Below are positions 1 through 8,831 of a stretch of 41,998 nucleotides of DNA, piece after piece. A program made the position numbers and the translations under genes. How positions within the stretch are numbered: position 1 is the stretch's first letter; the number at the start of each line of letters is the position of its first letter. Source of the stretch: UBA2773 sp964458715 (GTDB lineage Bacteria > Patescibacteriota > Minisyncoccia > Moranbacterales > DUUL01); the NCBI GenBank assembly GCA_964458715.1, contig CAYWJP010000004.1:1-41998 (forward strand). Reading direction: 5' to 3'. Under the pieces are notes generated by a model. It was given only the letters and a program-made list of their open reading frames with translations. It had not been told where the DNA came from and did no database searches.

Positions 1-460
<460 letters not shown>

Positions 461-493
461 ATTCAGAAATTTAAACGAATTTAAACTCCCTTT

Positions 494-525
494 ATCAAGT
501 TACTTTATAAATAAAGAAACTTGAT
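494..525 (-). promoter_or_regulatory. Hairpin just upstream of mature 16S, possible processing signal
   Basis: This is a 32-nt imperfect palindrome: ATCAAGT pairs with ACTTGAT and the inner CTTTAT pairs with ATAAAG. It lies about 35 nt upstream of the inferred mature 16S 5' end, in a leader that otherwise has little conserved sequence. A role in precursor processing is inference. Confidence 0.4.
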
Positions 526-893
526 TTATGTAAGAATTTTGAGATTCTAATTATAGATTTATCCCTTAATAAAATTTCAAAATAAATTTAATGGATTTTT
601 AGTACAACGCCGTTAAAAAATTTTTAGCAATGCCAAAGCATTGGTAACAATTTTTGAACAAGTTGTGATGAAAATCGGTAAATTTAGTTGAAATCTTATT
701 GGGGGATAAATCTAAGTGGCTTGGACTAACCGCAAAAAATTTTGATGGTCGTGCAAAATTGTTCGAAAACAATTTCGCTACTCTAAAAAATATACTTCTT
801 GTTTTAATTCTATGATCTTGTCGGATTTTATATAAATATAAAATCTTGATTTATTCAGTTTTCAATGTTCTAGCTGTTCTTATTGGTTTAAGC

Positions 894-1013
894 AGAACTT
901 GCGCGTTTGAGTGCATTTCGAGGAAAAACCGAGTAGCGTATGAGATGTACTTAATGGTACATCGAAAAGCAACGGAGGTTTTGACAAAGAAATGTGCCAA
1001 ACGCGAAAGTTCT
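894..1013 (-). repeat. R1 structured repeat, copy A (in rRNA leader)
   Basis: The outer stem is AGAACTT/AAGTTCT (894-900 with 1007-1013), continued by CGCGTTT/AAACGCG. The conserved inner flank begins with TTTGAGTGCATTTCGAGG on the plus strand, and the other side has GACAAAGAAATGTGCC. The second stem is AAAACC/GGTTTT. The apical hairpin is GATGTAC-TTAATG-GTACATC at 944-963. The layout matches the other five copies but the outer stem sequence is unique. This is the only copy not at a stop codon: it lies about 217 nt downstream of the ispE stop and downstream of the candidate rRNA promoter. A 68-codon frame across it is an artefact of the repeat. Confidence 0.85.
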
Positions 1014-1169
1014 ACACCAACAAAAAACAACCAATCTCAACCCTTCCGCTAAGATTGATCGTCTTTCCCCTTATCAACTAATTTTTAATCGATTTTTTAA
1101 GTCCGACTTTTTATAATTAATAATAGAAAAATGTACTTTCTTCGAGGTCTTTTCCTCAACTGTTTTTTA

Positions 1170-1198
1170 AAATTAGCAAACAATCCTGAAGTTGTCAA
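1170..1198 (-). promoter_or_regulatory. Candidate sigma-70-type promoter for the rRNA operon
   Basis: On the minus strand TTGACA (1198-1193) is a perfect -35 hexamer. A 17-nt spacer separates it from TAATTT (1175-1170), which is preceded by TGC in the extended -10 position. It lies between the ispE stop and the 16S leader and points towards 16S. The -10 match is modest. The leader would be about 700 nt, which is long, so another promoter nearer to 16S remains possible. Confidence 0.55.
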
Positions 1199-1229
1199 GA
1201 GAAATCTAAATCTTAGACATTTTCTTAAT

Positions 1230-2123
1230 TTAGCCAATCTCTACTAAAAAATCCTGATACTTATTTTTAATCATTTTCTTAGCCTCTTTAGCTTTTTTCA
1301 AATTTTCAAACCAGCCAAAAACCGTTGAGCCAGAACCACTCATTAAAGCTCCTGTTGCTCCAAGATTCAGCAAATTCTGTTTAATTTTTTTTATGATTAG
1401 ATGTTCCTTTTCTATAACCTTCTCAAAATCATTATAAAAATAATTAGACAAACTTTTTTTAGTTTTATTTTTAATGGCCGTCAACATTTTATCTGAAATA
1501 TTAATTCGGTTTTTCTTATTTATTAATTTTAATTTTTTTGAAACTTTTCCATAAGCTTCTTTAGTGGAAATATTAATTCCTGGGTTAACCAATAAAAAAC
1601 AACCTTTACTGAAATTAAAACTTTCTTTAATTATTTCTCCCGCCCCTTGAATCAAAGCTCCATCTTTTTCCGAAAGAAAAAAAGGCACATCTTTTCCTAC
1701 TTCTACCGCCATTTCAATTAATTGTTTTTTTGAAAAAGGTTTTTTAAAATATTCGTTTAAAACCAAAAAAGTTGAGGCCGCATTAGAACTACCCCCGCCT
1801 AATCCAGCTCCAACTGGAATTCTTTTTTTAATTTTAATTAAAATTTCAATCTCTCTTTCTAATTTATTCAAAAAGATCGTTACCGCTTTATGACAAATAT
1901 TTTCTTTTCCTACTGGAATTTCTGGATTATCACATTCGATAGTAATTTTTCTTTCTCCTGATTTTATCTCAAACTCCAAATCATCTTTTAAATTAAATAA
2001 TTTAATCATAATCATTCGAAGTTCATGAAAACCATTCGACATTTTTCGAATAACTTCTAAAGTTAGATTAATTTTAGCTGAAGATTCAGTTTTGACAATA
2101 GTCATTGTTTTTGTATTAAACAA
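1230..2123 (-). CDS. ispE: 4-diphosphocytidyl-2-C-methyl-D-erythritol kinase
   Basis: GHMP kinase that phosphorylates the 2-hydroxyl of CDP-methylerythritol using ATP, the fourth step of the MEP isoprenoid pathway in the cytoplasm. The 297-residue frame has the GHMP ATP-binding loop PVGAGLGGGSSNAA at 103-116, the substrate-side AKINL at 16-20, the catalytic-type Asp145 in GKDVPFF, and the C-terminal glycine motif LMSGSGSTVFG. Length is normal for the family. The first start is a TTG at 2123. An ATG at 2105 (residue 7) is a plausible alternative, since homologues usually begin shortly before the AKINL motif. No Shine-Dalgarno is seen. It lies 8 nt after the ispF stop, so ispD-ispF-ispE form one transcription unit. 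Confidence 0.95.
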   Translation of the reverse strand: MFNTKTMTIVKTESSAKINLTLEVIRKMSNGFHELRMIMIKLFNLKDDLEFEIKSGERKITIECDNPEIPVGKENICHKAVTIFLNKLEREIEILIKIKKRIPVGAGLGGGSSNAASTFLVLNEYFKKPFSKKQLIEMAVEVGKDVPFFLSEKDGALIQGAGEIIKESFNFSKGCFLLVNPGINISTKEAYGKVSKKLKLINKKNRINISDKMLTAIKNKTKKSLSNYFYNDFEKVIEKEHLIIKKIKQNLLNLGATGALMSGSGSTVFGWFENLKKAKEAKKMIKNKYQDFLVEIG

Positions 2124-2131
2124 GTAAAATT

Positions 2132-2611
2132 TTAGAAAGTTACTAGACTAACAATCGCAAAAACTTGAATTCCTTCTCCTTGTCCAAAAGCCGTCAAGTT
2201 TTCTCCGGTTGTCCCAGTAATTCCAATTAAATCAACGCTTATTTCCATTATTTCTGCCAACTTTTGTCTAATCTCATTCGCCATTGGATCTATTTTGGGA
2301 TACTGAGCTTCAATATTAATTCCAATATTATTAATCTGATAACCTTTGTTCTGAATATGTTCTAACGCTTTTTTTAGGTATTCTTTACTATCAGTAATTC
2401 CTTCCTGACACATCAAATCAGCATAGCTCGAAAAAGAACCGCCGCCGATAGCTTGCTCTAAACCATTACAAATGGCATGAATGATTGGATCCCCATCAGA
2501 ATTTGATTTTAAACCAGGCTCTCCCGAAAATTCCACCCCACCCAAAATCAACGGTTTATTTTTATCTTCAGAAAATCGATGAGAATCTTGTCCTATCCCG
2601 ACTCTAATCAT
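2132..2611 (-). CDS. ispF: 2-C-methyl-D-erythritol 2,4-cyclodiphosphate synthase
   Basis: Cyclises CDP-methylerythritol 2-phosphate to methylerythritol cyclodiphosphate with release of CMP, the fifth MEP step. The 159-residue protein has the normal length. The metal ligands are visible as Asp9 and His11 in GQDSHRF and His45 in SDGDPIIHAI. The C-terminal TGTTGENLTAFGQGEGIQ matches the family TTTE...GRxEGI region in degenerate form. The usual GDIGxHFPD segment is replaced by a divergent GGGSFSSYADLM stretch. That is a departure from textbook IspF, but the metal site is intact. It is placed between ispD and ispE with gaps of 8-9 nt, so it is almost certainly co-transcribed. Confidence 0.95.
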   Translation of the reverse strand: MIRVGIGQDSHRFSEDKNKPLILGGVEFSGEPGLKSNSDGDPIIHAICNGLEQAIGGGSFSSYADLMCQEGITDSKEYLKKALEHIQNKGYQINNIGINIEAQYPKIDPMANEIRQKLAEIMEISVDLIGITGTTGENLTAFGQGEGIQVFAIVSLVTF

Positions 2612-2620
2612 AAATTTTAT

Positions 2621-3319
2621 TTACTGATTATTCTTAAATATAATTTCTGCCAACTCCAAATCGATCGGCGTAGTAATTTTAAAATTAAATTCCGAGCCTT
2701 CAATTACTTTAACTGGATCTCCCAATCTTTCAACTAAAGAAACATCATCGGTCCCAATAAAATTATCCTCTCGCGCTTGACCGAAAGCTTTCTTAGCCAA
2801 TTCAAATTCAATCGTCTGCGGAGTTTGCATATTCCACAATTTCTTCCGCTCTAAAGTTTTAATCACTAGACCTTCCTCGTTAACTTCTTTAACTGTATCT
2901 TTAGTCGAATGTGCCACCACACAAGCTCCATATTTCTTAGCAGTTTGAATAGATCGATTAATTTCTTCTTCAGTCACGAAAGGATTTGCTCCATTATGAA
3001 ACAAAAGAATATTTTCCTCTTTTTTAGGCAAAGCTTTTTCTAAATAAAAAACTGCGTTATAAGCAGAATCTTGACGCTCCTGTCCACCATCAATTAAATA
3101 TTTAATTTTATTAAATTTATATTTTTCAATAATACCTTGGAAAAAATCTTTCTCGACTGGTTTGCAAACCAAAGCAATTAAGTCTACTTCGTTACATTCT
3201 TCAAAAGATTTAATTGTATAATAAATCAAAGGCTTTCCCTGAAGTTCTAATAAAACCTTGTTTTTTTTAGCCTTCATTCTTTTTCCTTGACCCGAAGCCA
3301 GAACAATTCCAACATTCAT
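2621..3319 (-). CDS. ispD: 2-C-methyl-D-erythritol 4-phosphate cytidylyltransferase
   Basis: Transfers CMP from CTP to methylerythritol 4-phosphate, the third MEP step. The N-terminus MNVGIVLASGQGKRM is the nucleotide-binding signature of the family, followed by a conserved Lys in KNKVLLELQGKPL. The middle has GGQERQDSAYNA and the C-terminal part has TPQTIEFELAKKAF. I chose the ATG at 3319, giving 232 residues. The longer frame starting at 3370 would overlap the upstream small gene and add 17 residues before the family's usual first motif. It is the first MEP gene of the D-F-E run, 16 nt after the small membrane protein gene. Confidence 0.94.
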   Translation of the reverse strand: MNVGIVLASGQGKRMKAKKNKVLLELQGKPLIYYTIKSFEECNEVDLIALVCKPVEKDFFQGIIEKYKFNKIKYLIDGGQERQDSAYNAVFYLEKALPKKEENILLFHNGANPFVTEEEINRSIQTAKKYGACVVAHSTKDTVKEVNEEGLVIKTLERKKLWNMQTPQTIEFELAKKAFGQAREDNFIGTDDVSLVERLGDPVKVIEGSEFNFKITTPIDLELAEIIFKNNQ

Positions 3320-3335
3320 TGAGATTTTATTAGTT

Positions 3336-3545
3336 TTAACTTCCCCAGTATCCAACAGCAAAAACGGCAAAAATCAAAAATGCTATCAAAATTCCCACGC
3401 CAATAGTTTCCCCCGCCAAAGCTGCCTGTTCTTTTTCTGGATTCTTTGATTTAGCCAACTTAGACCTAAAAGAAATAATTAACATAATAGATAAAATTAC
3501 AATAATCATAATTATATTAAAAGCTATTTGAAAATTATCTTTCAT
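3336..3545 (-). CDS. Small membrane protein of unknown function
   Basis: The 69-residue protein has two predicted membrane segments, about residues 8-26 (FNIIMIIVILSIMLIISF) and 47-66 (ETIGVGILIAFLIFAVFAVG), joined by a short charged loop rich in Lys and Glu. I do not recognise the family. It lies 16 nt upstream of ispD in the same direction and is probably the first gene of that operon. This position suggests, but does not show, a link to membrane or isoprenoid functions. The ATG start has no clear Shine-Dalgarno. Confidence 0.7.
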   Translation of the reverse strand: MKDNFQIAFNIIMIIVILSIMLIISFRSKLAKSKNPEKEQAALAGETIGVGILIAFLIFAVFAVGYWGS

Positions 3546-3631
3546 CTTTATTTTATAAAAAATTGAAAAATCTTATATTAATTAAATAATACAATAATAA
3601 CTCAGAACAATCAACCAAAAATTTTTGCAAC

Positions 3632-3661
3632 TTTTCAAACACTAAAATTTGTGCATATAAT
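3632..3661 (+). promoter_or_regulatory. Candidate promoter of ispG
   Basis: A perfect TATAAT lies at 3656-3661 on the plus strand, with TG two bases upstream and a weak -35 (TTTTCA, 3632-3637) at 18 nt. It is in the divergent gap between the small membrane protein gene and ispG, about 45 nt before the ispG ATG. Confidence 0.5.
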
Positions 3662-3705
3662 AATAAGGTAAATTAGAAAAAATTTAGTTTATTAAAAAAG
3701 TATTT

Positions 3706-4758
3706 ATGAAAAAATATAAATCTTCCATCGTTAAGGTTGGCTCACTTTTCTTAGGAGGTAATAATCCAATTCGAGTTCAATCAATGTGCGACACTGACAC
3801 CCGGGACATCAAAGCCACAATTAAACAAATTCTAGAATTAGAAAAAAATAAATGTGAAATTATCCGAGTGGCCATTCCGGACATGAAAGCTGCTCAAGCA
3901 ATTGGCGCCATCAAAAAACAAATCCATATCCCCTTAGTGGCTGATATTCATTTTGACTACAAACTAGCTCTTGAAGTGATTAAACAGGGTATTGACAAAG
4001 TTAGAATCAATCCTGGTAATATTGGATCAGAAGAAAAAATTAAAGCTGTTGTAAACGCTTGTAGAAAAAAATCAATTCCTATTAGAATCGGAATTAATGG
4101 TGGCTCACTTGAAAAAGATTTATTAGAAAAATATGGTCAAACTCCCAAAGCCGCTGTTGAGTCAGCCTTACGCCATGTTCGAATTTTAGAAAAACTAAAT
4201 TTCCACGATATTTTAATTTCTATTAAATTCAGTGAAGTTCCTCCAATGATTGAAGCTTATCGCTTATTATCCCAAAAAGTTAATTATCCTCTTCATCTTG
4301 GCGTCACCCACGCTGGGACTTCCTTTGTCGGCACTATTAAAAATGCCATCGGAATTGGAATTTTAATTGAAGAAGGAATCGGTGCTACTCTTCGAGTCTC
4401 TCTTACTGGTTCTTTGAAAGAAGAAGTAAAAGTTGGTTATACTATTTTGCAATCTTTAGACAAGAGAGATAAAAGGGCTGAGATGATTTCCTGCCCCACT
4501 TGTGGCCGTTGCGAAATAGACTTGGTTGGTTTAGCTAAAAAAGTTGAAAAATTTCTTGAAAAAATTGACAAGCCTATCAAAGTCGCCGTTATGGGTTGTG
4601 TGGTTAACGGTCCCGGCGAAGCCAAAGAAGCCGACATCGGCATTGCGGGTGGCCACGGTAAAGCGGTTATTTTTGCCAAAGGAAAAATTCTCAAAACCGT
4701 TCTGGAAAAAGACATTTTGAAAACTCTTGAAGAAGAAATCAATAAAATTATAAAATAG
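3706..4758 (+). CDS. ispG: 4-hydroxy-3-methylbut-2-en-1-yl diphosphate synthase (GcpE)
   Basis: Iron-sulfur enzyme that reductively opens methylerythritol cyclodiphosphate to HMBPP, the sixth MEP step. The 350-residue protein has the TIM-barrel part with ADIHFDYKLA (79-88) and VRINPGNIG, then the C-terminal 4Fe-4S domain with Cys263 and Cys266 in SCPTCGR, Cys298 in MGCVVNGPGEA, and Glu305 as the usual fourth ligand. Length matches the short bacterial form. It is divergent from the ispD-ispF-ispE operon, so four MEP genes lie together. dxs, dxr and ispH are not in the window. The ATG start has no Shine-Dalgarno. Confidence 0.97.
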   Translation: MKKYKSSIVKVGSLFLGGNNPIRVQSMCDTDTRDIKATIKQILELEKNKCEIIRVAIPDMKAAQAIGAIKKQIHIPLVADIHFDYKLALEVIKQGIDKVRINPGNIGSEEKIKAVVNACRKKSIPIRIGINGGSLEKDLLEKYGQTPKAAVESALRHVRILEKLNFHDILISIKFSEVPPMIEAYRLLSQKVNYPLHLGVTHAGTSFVGTIKNAIGIGILIEEGIGATLRVSLTGSLKEEVKVGYTILQSLDKRDKRAEMISCPTCGRCEIDLVGLAKKVEKFLEKIDKPIKVAVMGCVVNGPGEAKEADIGIAGGHGKAVIFAKGKILKTVLEKDILKTLEEEINKIIK

Positions 4759-4775
4759 ATTTAGTAGCAACCACC

Positions 4776-4801
4776 ATAGACACGCTTATAGAAGTGTCTA
4801 T
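4776..4801 (+). terminator. Hairpin downstream of ispG
   Basis: The arms ATAGACAC and GTGTCTAT (8 bp) enclose a 10-nt loop. It has no U-tract of its own and sits just before the stronger terminator hairpin, so it may protect the 3' end or form part of the terminator. Confidence 0.4.
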
Positions 4802-4805
4802 TCTG

Positions 4806-4837
4806 AAAAAAAACCGCTGGCTGGCGGTTTTTTATTT
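4806..4837. terminator. Bidirectional terminator between ispG and the histidine kinase gene
   Basis: The stem CCGC-TGGCTG-GCGG is extended by A-run/T-run pairing, with T6 on the plus side and T8 on the minus side. It lies between two convergent genes, as expected for a shared factor-independent terminator. Confidence 0.85.
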
Positions 4838-4852
4838 TAAGAAAAATATTTG

Positions 4853-7072
4853 CTATTTATTATCAGGCTTAAAGTCTTTTTTCAATTCAATAATAAATTG
4901 ACTTCCCTCGCCTGGACCTTCAGACTGAGCCAAAACTTTTCCTTTATGAGCATCAATAATTTTTTTACAAACATACAATCCTAAACCGGTTCCCTCTGTA
5001 TTTAAACTGCTGCTACCAACTCCTCTTCTGAATTTTTCAAAAACATATTTAGATTCCTCCCTCTCCATTCCTTTTCCAGAATCTGACACTATTATTCTGA
5101 TCTTACTCTTTAAATTTTCTATTTTAACTTCAATTTTGCCTTCAGGAGTATATTTAATAGCGTTATCCACTATATTGGAAACCGACTCATGAATTTTATC
5201 CCGATCAAAAACAAAAGGAGCAATTTTTTTAATTGGTTTAACATATTTGATTTTTAAACCTCGATCTTCAGCCTCTAAACTAAAATTATCAACAATATTT
5301 TTAACCATTCTAGCAATATCATTTTTTTCAAAATGGAAAGTAAATTTCCCTGATTCAATTCTAGACAAACTCAGCAGATCGTTCACCAACTTAATCAATC
5401 TTTCATTGGAAATAAAAATTTTCTTCAAAGCCCCATCAACTCCTCGATCAATTTTTCCGTAATCGCCGTCTCTAATTAAAGAAATAAAACCTTTAATCGA
5501 GGTCAACGGAGTTCTTAATTGATGAGAAGCAATCGAAATAAATTCGTTTTTAGCGATATCTAATTGTTTAAGACTTTTATAAGCAGTAGAAAGTTTTTTG
5601 TTGGTGGAGGTCAAATTGTCGTTGGCTTTTTCAACGTCACCAGTAGCCTTCTTGACTTCTCTCTTTAAACGAACATTGAATTTTTTAACCTCTGAATAAA
5701 GTTGAGCGTTTTCAATAGCTACGGCTGCTTGTCCGGCAATAATTTCCAAAACTTGTAAATCCTCATCATTATAGACCTCTTCCGTTTCTTTAGAGCCTAT
5801 CACCAAAAGACCAATAGTGTAACCCTTCACCTTTAATGGAATTAACAATTCGACTCCCAAAGATTCCAGAAGATCAATTAACCCTTTAGTTTCATCATTA
5901 TAATGAAGACTTTTCAGCTCTTCCGTAATAACTATCCTATTTTTCTTAATAAAATTATCTTCCACTACTATATTCCTATCAAAATTATCGCCTTTCTTCA
6001 CCTTAAAACCTTGATTGTATTGTAATTCATAACTTTTGGTCTCATCTTTGTAAGTCAACACTCCAAAAGCTCTGGTGTGCAAATTATCAGAAAAAATTTC
6101 ATATAGAAAATCATAAACTTTCTCAATATTCAAAACGGTCTTTAATTCGTTGCTAGTTTTTAAAATTAATTTTTGGCTATCATAAAGGGAGGTAAAAAAA
6201 TACTGATTAGTAAATTTAGCAAATTTTTCTTTGATATATGGAAAAGTGGCTACGGCAAAAAATACCACCGTTAAATCTACCCAGAAAACAAACTCGCTTA
6301 AATATTTACTGGCAATGATCTTAACAATTGAAGTCAATCCAAAAATAACCGCCAGCGACAAAATATAAACTGAGGATTGCCGTAAAACAAATTTAATATC
6401 AAAAACTCGGTATTTTATAATAGAATAAGAAACTAAGATAGAAAAAATTAGAGGGGCAATTAGTGCTACAGGAGAATAAATCGAAATTTTATAAGCAGGT
6501 AGATAGGCAATTCCGCCAACAAGATTCAAAATCGAAAAACTTATCATTAGATAAATTAATCGATACTTTTCGACTTTAGAACTGGTTTCTCTATGTTTTT
6601 TAAATAAATTATATAATAAAGCAAAAACATAAAAAAAGAAAAATCCTAGAAAAAAGTGATGTAAAATTTTAGCTTCAGAGTGAACTCCCCATTGATAAAC
6701 GAAAATACCGTCTAAAAACAATGTCGACCTACTAATAAATAAAAAAAAGAAAGAAGATATATAAGCCCATAAAACAAGTATTTTTCTTTTTTTATTACTA
6801 TTTGTAATAATGACACTAAAATGATATTGCAAAGCCGGCATAAAAACCACTCCTAAATAAATAAATCTATCCCAAAAAATCACCTTTTCATTATCGCCTG
6901 AAATAAACATCATGAAAGTTCCCAACATCCAGACAGAAAACACTAAGGATATTAAGAAAAAAAGTTGATTCAATATTATCTTTTTATTTCTAAGCAAAAC
7001 AAAAAAACCAACGCTCAACATAAAAATCATGCTAATAACCGGAAAAATTTCTATTATACTCAATGATTTCAT
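4853..7072 (-). CDS. Orphan sensor histidine kinase with 7TM N-terminus and GAF domain
   Basis: Membrane sensor kinase of 739 residues. Residues 1 to about 290 hold a series of hydrophobic segments resembling the histidine-kinase N-terminal 7TM module. About 305-460 is a GAF-type sensor domain ending in AGQAAVAIENAQLYSEV. A coiled-coil linker follows. The HisKA dimerisation domain has the phospho-acceptor His517 in ASHQLRTPL, and the HATPase_c domain has the N box NIVDNAIKYTPEG, G1 SDSGKGM and G2 GTGLGLYVC. All kinase motifs are intact. No response regulator is adjacent, so its partner must be elsewhere. Convergent with ispG, with a shared terminator. No Shine-Dalgarno before the ATG. The signal sensed cannot be told. 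Confidence 0.9.
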   Translation of the reverse strand: MKSLSIIEIFPVISMIFMLSVGFFVLLRNKKIILNQLFFLISLVFSVWMLGTFMMFISGDNEKVIFWDRFIYLGVVFMPALQYHFSVIITNSNKKRKILVLWAYISSFFFLFISRSTLFLDGIFVYQWGVHSEAKILHHFFLGFFFFYVFALLYNLFKKHRETSSKVEKYRLIYLMISFSILNLVGGIAYLPAYKISIYSPVALIAPLIFSILVSYSIIKYRVFDIKFVLRQSSVYILSLAVIFGLTSIVKIIASKYLSEFVFWVDLTVVFFAVATFPYIKEKFAKFTNQYFFTSLYDSQKLILKTSNELKTVLNIEKVYDFLYEIFSDNLHTRAFGVLTYKDETKSYELQYNQGFKVKKGDNFDRNIVVEDNFIKKNRIVITEELKSLHYNDETKGLIDLLESLGVELLIPLKVKGYTIGLLVIGSKETEEVYNDEDLQVLEIIAGQAAVAIENAQLYSEVKKFNVRLKREVKKATGDVEKANDNLTSTNKKLSTAYKSLKQLDIAKNEFISIASHQLRTPLTSIKGFISLIRDGDYGKIDRGVDGALKKIFISNERLIKLVNDLLSLSRIESGKFTFHFEKNDIARMVKNIVDNFSLEAEDRGLKIKYVKPIKKIAPFVFDRDKIHESVSNIVDNAIKYTPEGKIEVKIENLKSKIRIIVSDSGKGMEREESKYVFEKFRRGVGSSSLNTEGTGLGLYVCKKIIDAHKGKVLAQSEGPGEGSQFIIELKKDFKPDNK

Positions 7073-7260
7073 ATTTTTTTATTTTTTTATTTAAATCACC
7101 AAAAAGCTGATTTTTTTATTAAATTTTTGATTTAGATTAAGACTAAAATGCGTTAAAGATACTATTTAATAACATTTTTCGATAGTTTCTTAATTCTTTA
7201 TTAAATTTTAGCTTTTTTTATTAAAATAATCAAGAAAAAAATTAAAACATCAATTGCAAC

Positions 7261-7300
7261 AAAAAAAGCCAACAGTTATAATTATAACTGTTGGCTTTTA
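7261..7300 (-). terminator. Factor-independent terminator of the acyl-ACP-reductase-like gene
   Basis: A perfect palindrome whose arms contain GCCAACAGTTATAA and its complement is followed on the minus strand by a run of seven T. It starts 8 nt after the stop codon of the gene at 7308-8501. Confidence 0.92.
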
Positions 7301-7307
7301 TCTTTTT

Positions 7308-8501
7308 TCAAAAAAGCATTCTTAATCCTTCCGCAAATCGCATTCTACTAATTTGCAGAAAAATTTCTTTTGTTCTTGATTTTTCCTCAAGATCAAAAGA
7401 GGTGATTTTTTTTGTGTGGCAAGTCGGCTCAGGAAGAGCAAATTGCCCCTCCTTATCCCCAAAAAATTTATACATCAACTTGATATTTTTCAAGGAAATT
7501 TCATACCAATCTTCTTTTGCCAATTCAGAATAATGCTTGGCAATAATAAAAGTTTCGCAGAAACAACCCCAGGAAACGCTCGGAGGAAGTCGCAGGAGAC
7601 TAGAAGACAGATCTCCTAGGATATATTGCAATCTTCGAGAAAAACCGTTTCCAGCGTCGTATCGCAATACTTTGCCAGCACTGTTTCCCATCATTTGAGG
7701 CGTCATATTTTGAGGTTCATTAGGGTCAATAACGATCACTCTCAGCCCCGTCTTCCGAATCTTTTCAATCCGCTCAGGAATAAGCTGAACGGCAGATGCA
7801 CTATTACAAGCTACTACCATGTCAACTTCCCCGACATCCTCGAAATTATAGGCCGTTTTAAATTTATATTGCACGGCCAATTTTTCCAAAAGATCTTTTC
7901 TTTTGGGGTTTCCCATGCAAATAAGATCACAACCCGATCTTAAAATATATTGCAAAGAAATGCCGCCAAGTAATCCGTAAGGAGCAATCAGAAGAACTCT
8001 GCTTGTTTTAAAATCAATATTCGAAAGCTGAAATGCCTCTTTAATCCTTTCTCCCAAGAGAAGTCCTGTGAAATTATCTCCTAAAGTAAAAATAGTTTCA
8101 GGAAATAATGCTTCGAGTTCTCCTTTTTTAAAAAGACGCTTGGTGGCTGCTGCATACAAAATCACCTTAGCTCCCAAATTTACAGCTTTAGTCACAGCCT
8201 TAATAAATTGATCCTGAGCTTTTACTAGCGTCTCTTTTGTTGATTTATCCCCAGCTATTTGTTCAGTAACCGAACCGATCATAAACAATCGACCAGTTAG
8301 TCCCTCCCATTTATATCTCGTCCAAGAAAGGACACTGGGAAGATTTTTTACCGACCAAAACCCAAATTTTAAGACATCTACCTCATCTCGATAATTAGAG
8401 ATAAAAGCAACATCCAATTTTTTTTGTTGACCAAGGATAACCAATCCCGCTCTGACTAATCTGGCAAAAATTGCATAAAATGAAAATCGAATAAGTTTCA
8501 T
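7308..8501 (-). CDS. Acyl-ACP-reductase-like NAD(P)-binding oxidoreductase
   Basis: The 397-residue protein has a layout similar to cyanobacterial long-chain acyl-ACP reductase (fatty aldehyde forming). The segments I match by memory are FTLGDNFTGLLLGERI (near FTTGNTHTAY), the glycine-rich nucleotide loop LIAPYGLLGG at 171-180 (near VCGATGDIGS), VDMVVACNSASAV (near ADIIVWVASMP), IVIDPNEPQN (near IVDGGYPKN) and WGCFCETFIIAKH near the C-terminus (near FACFAEAILLEF, the region of the catalytic Cys). The match is distant and the substrate is uncertain; a related dehydrogenase is possible. It has a clear Shine-Dalgarno (AAGGAG, 8 nt before the ATG) and its own terminator, unlike most neighbours, and by eye richer GC use, so horizontal transfer is plausible. 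Confidence 0.6.
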   Translation of the reverse strand: MKLIRFSFYAIFARLVRAGLVILGQQKKLDVAFISNYRDEVDVLKFGFWSVKNLPSVLSWTRYKWEGLTGRLFMIGSVTEQIAGDKSTKETLVKAQDQFIKAVTKAVNLGAKVILYAAATKRLFKKGELEALFPETIFTLGDNFTGLLLGERIKEAFQLSNIDFKTSRVLLIAPYGLLGGISLQYILRSGCDLICMGNPKRKDLLEKLAVQYKFKTAYNFEDVGEVDMVVACNSASAVQLIPERIEKIRKTGLRVIVIDPNEPQNMTPQMMGNSAGKVLRYDAGNGFSRRLQYILGDLSSSLLRLPPSVSWGCFCETFIIAKHYSELAKEDWYEISLKNIKLMYKFFGDKEGQFALPEPTCHTKKITSFDLEEKSRTKEIFLQISRMRFAEGLRMLF

Positions 8502-8610
8502 GATGATCTCCTTTTCCCTTTCTTTTCAAAGTAAATTTTCTAAATTAAAAAATTCCGGATTAATTTTCTCAAAAATCAACACGCAATTTTCTAAAAATAT
8601 TTCAAATAAT

Positions 8611-8820
8611 TTATTTATTGTGACAACAAAGAATGAATGAAATCAACCAGATTAGAAAAACAATGCTCATTAAAATTATCAATTTTGTCAACAAATATCG
8701 CGCGTCCAAAATATCTAACTCTCCTCTCATTTTAAAATAGTTAATCCCAATGGCTCCAGAAAAAAATGCGAAAAGCATCGTTTCAATTTTAAACCAGATC
8801 GGAAACTCTTTTTTTTTCAT
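8611..8820 (-). CDS. Small two-helix membrane protein
   Basis: This 69-residue protein starts with MKKKEFPIWFKIETM and has two hydrophobic stretches, about 15-30 and 44-64, ending in CCHNK. No family is recognised. It lies 109 nt upstream of the acyl-ACP-reductase-like gene in the same direction. A strong hairpin (8832-8879) occupies the region just before its start codon. The frame is short and could be spurious, but the amphipathic order and ATG placement favour a real gene. Confidence 0.5.
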   Translation of the reverse strand: MKKKEFPIWFKIETMLFAFFSGAIGINYFKMRGELDILDARYLLTKLIILMSIVFLIWLISFILCCHNK

Positions 8821-8831
8821 TTTTTTGCTTG

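Larger units (their letters stand above)
461..1169 (-). other. 16S rRNA leader region without a protein gene
   Basis: No convincing coding sequence lies in this stretch. It holds several hairpins that a minus-strand rRNA precursor would contain: 494-525 (arms ATCAAGT/ACTTGAT enclosing CTTTAT/ATAAAG), about 612-660 (core CAATGC-CAAA-GCATTG at 628-643) and 756-775 (AAATTGTT-CGAA-AACAATTT). It also holds one R1 repeat at 894-1013. The hairpins just upstream of the mature 5' end could be part of an RNase III processing stem; the matching 3' side would lie outside the window. Confidence 0.6.

Noticed and set aside
846..1052. 68-codon open frame upstream of 16S
   Set aside because: It runs across R1 copy A; the repeat's stems and conserved flanks explain the sequence, and the predicted peptide has no recognisable features.
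3320..3370. Extended ispD start
   Set aside because: It would overlap the upstream small gene and add residues not present before the family's N-terminal nucleotide motif.
4437..4770. Two minus-strand frames inside ispG
   Set aside because: They are antisense shadows of a certain gene, with no start signals or family match.
7291..7943. Three plus-strand frames opposite the acyl-ACP-reductase-like gene
   Set aside because: Antisense to a gene with good Shine-Dalgarno and terminator; composition looks like a shadow.
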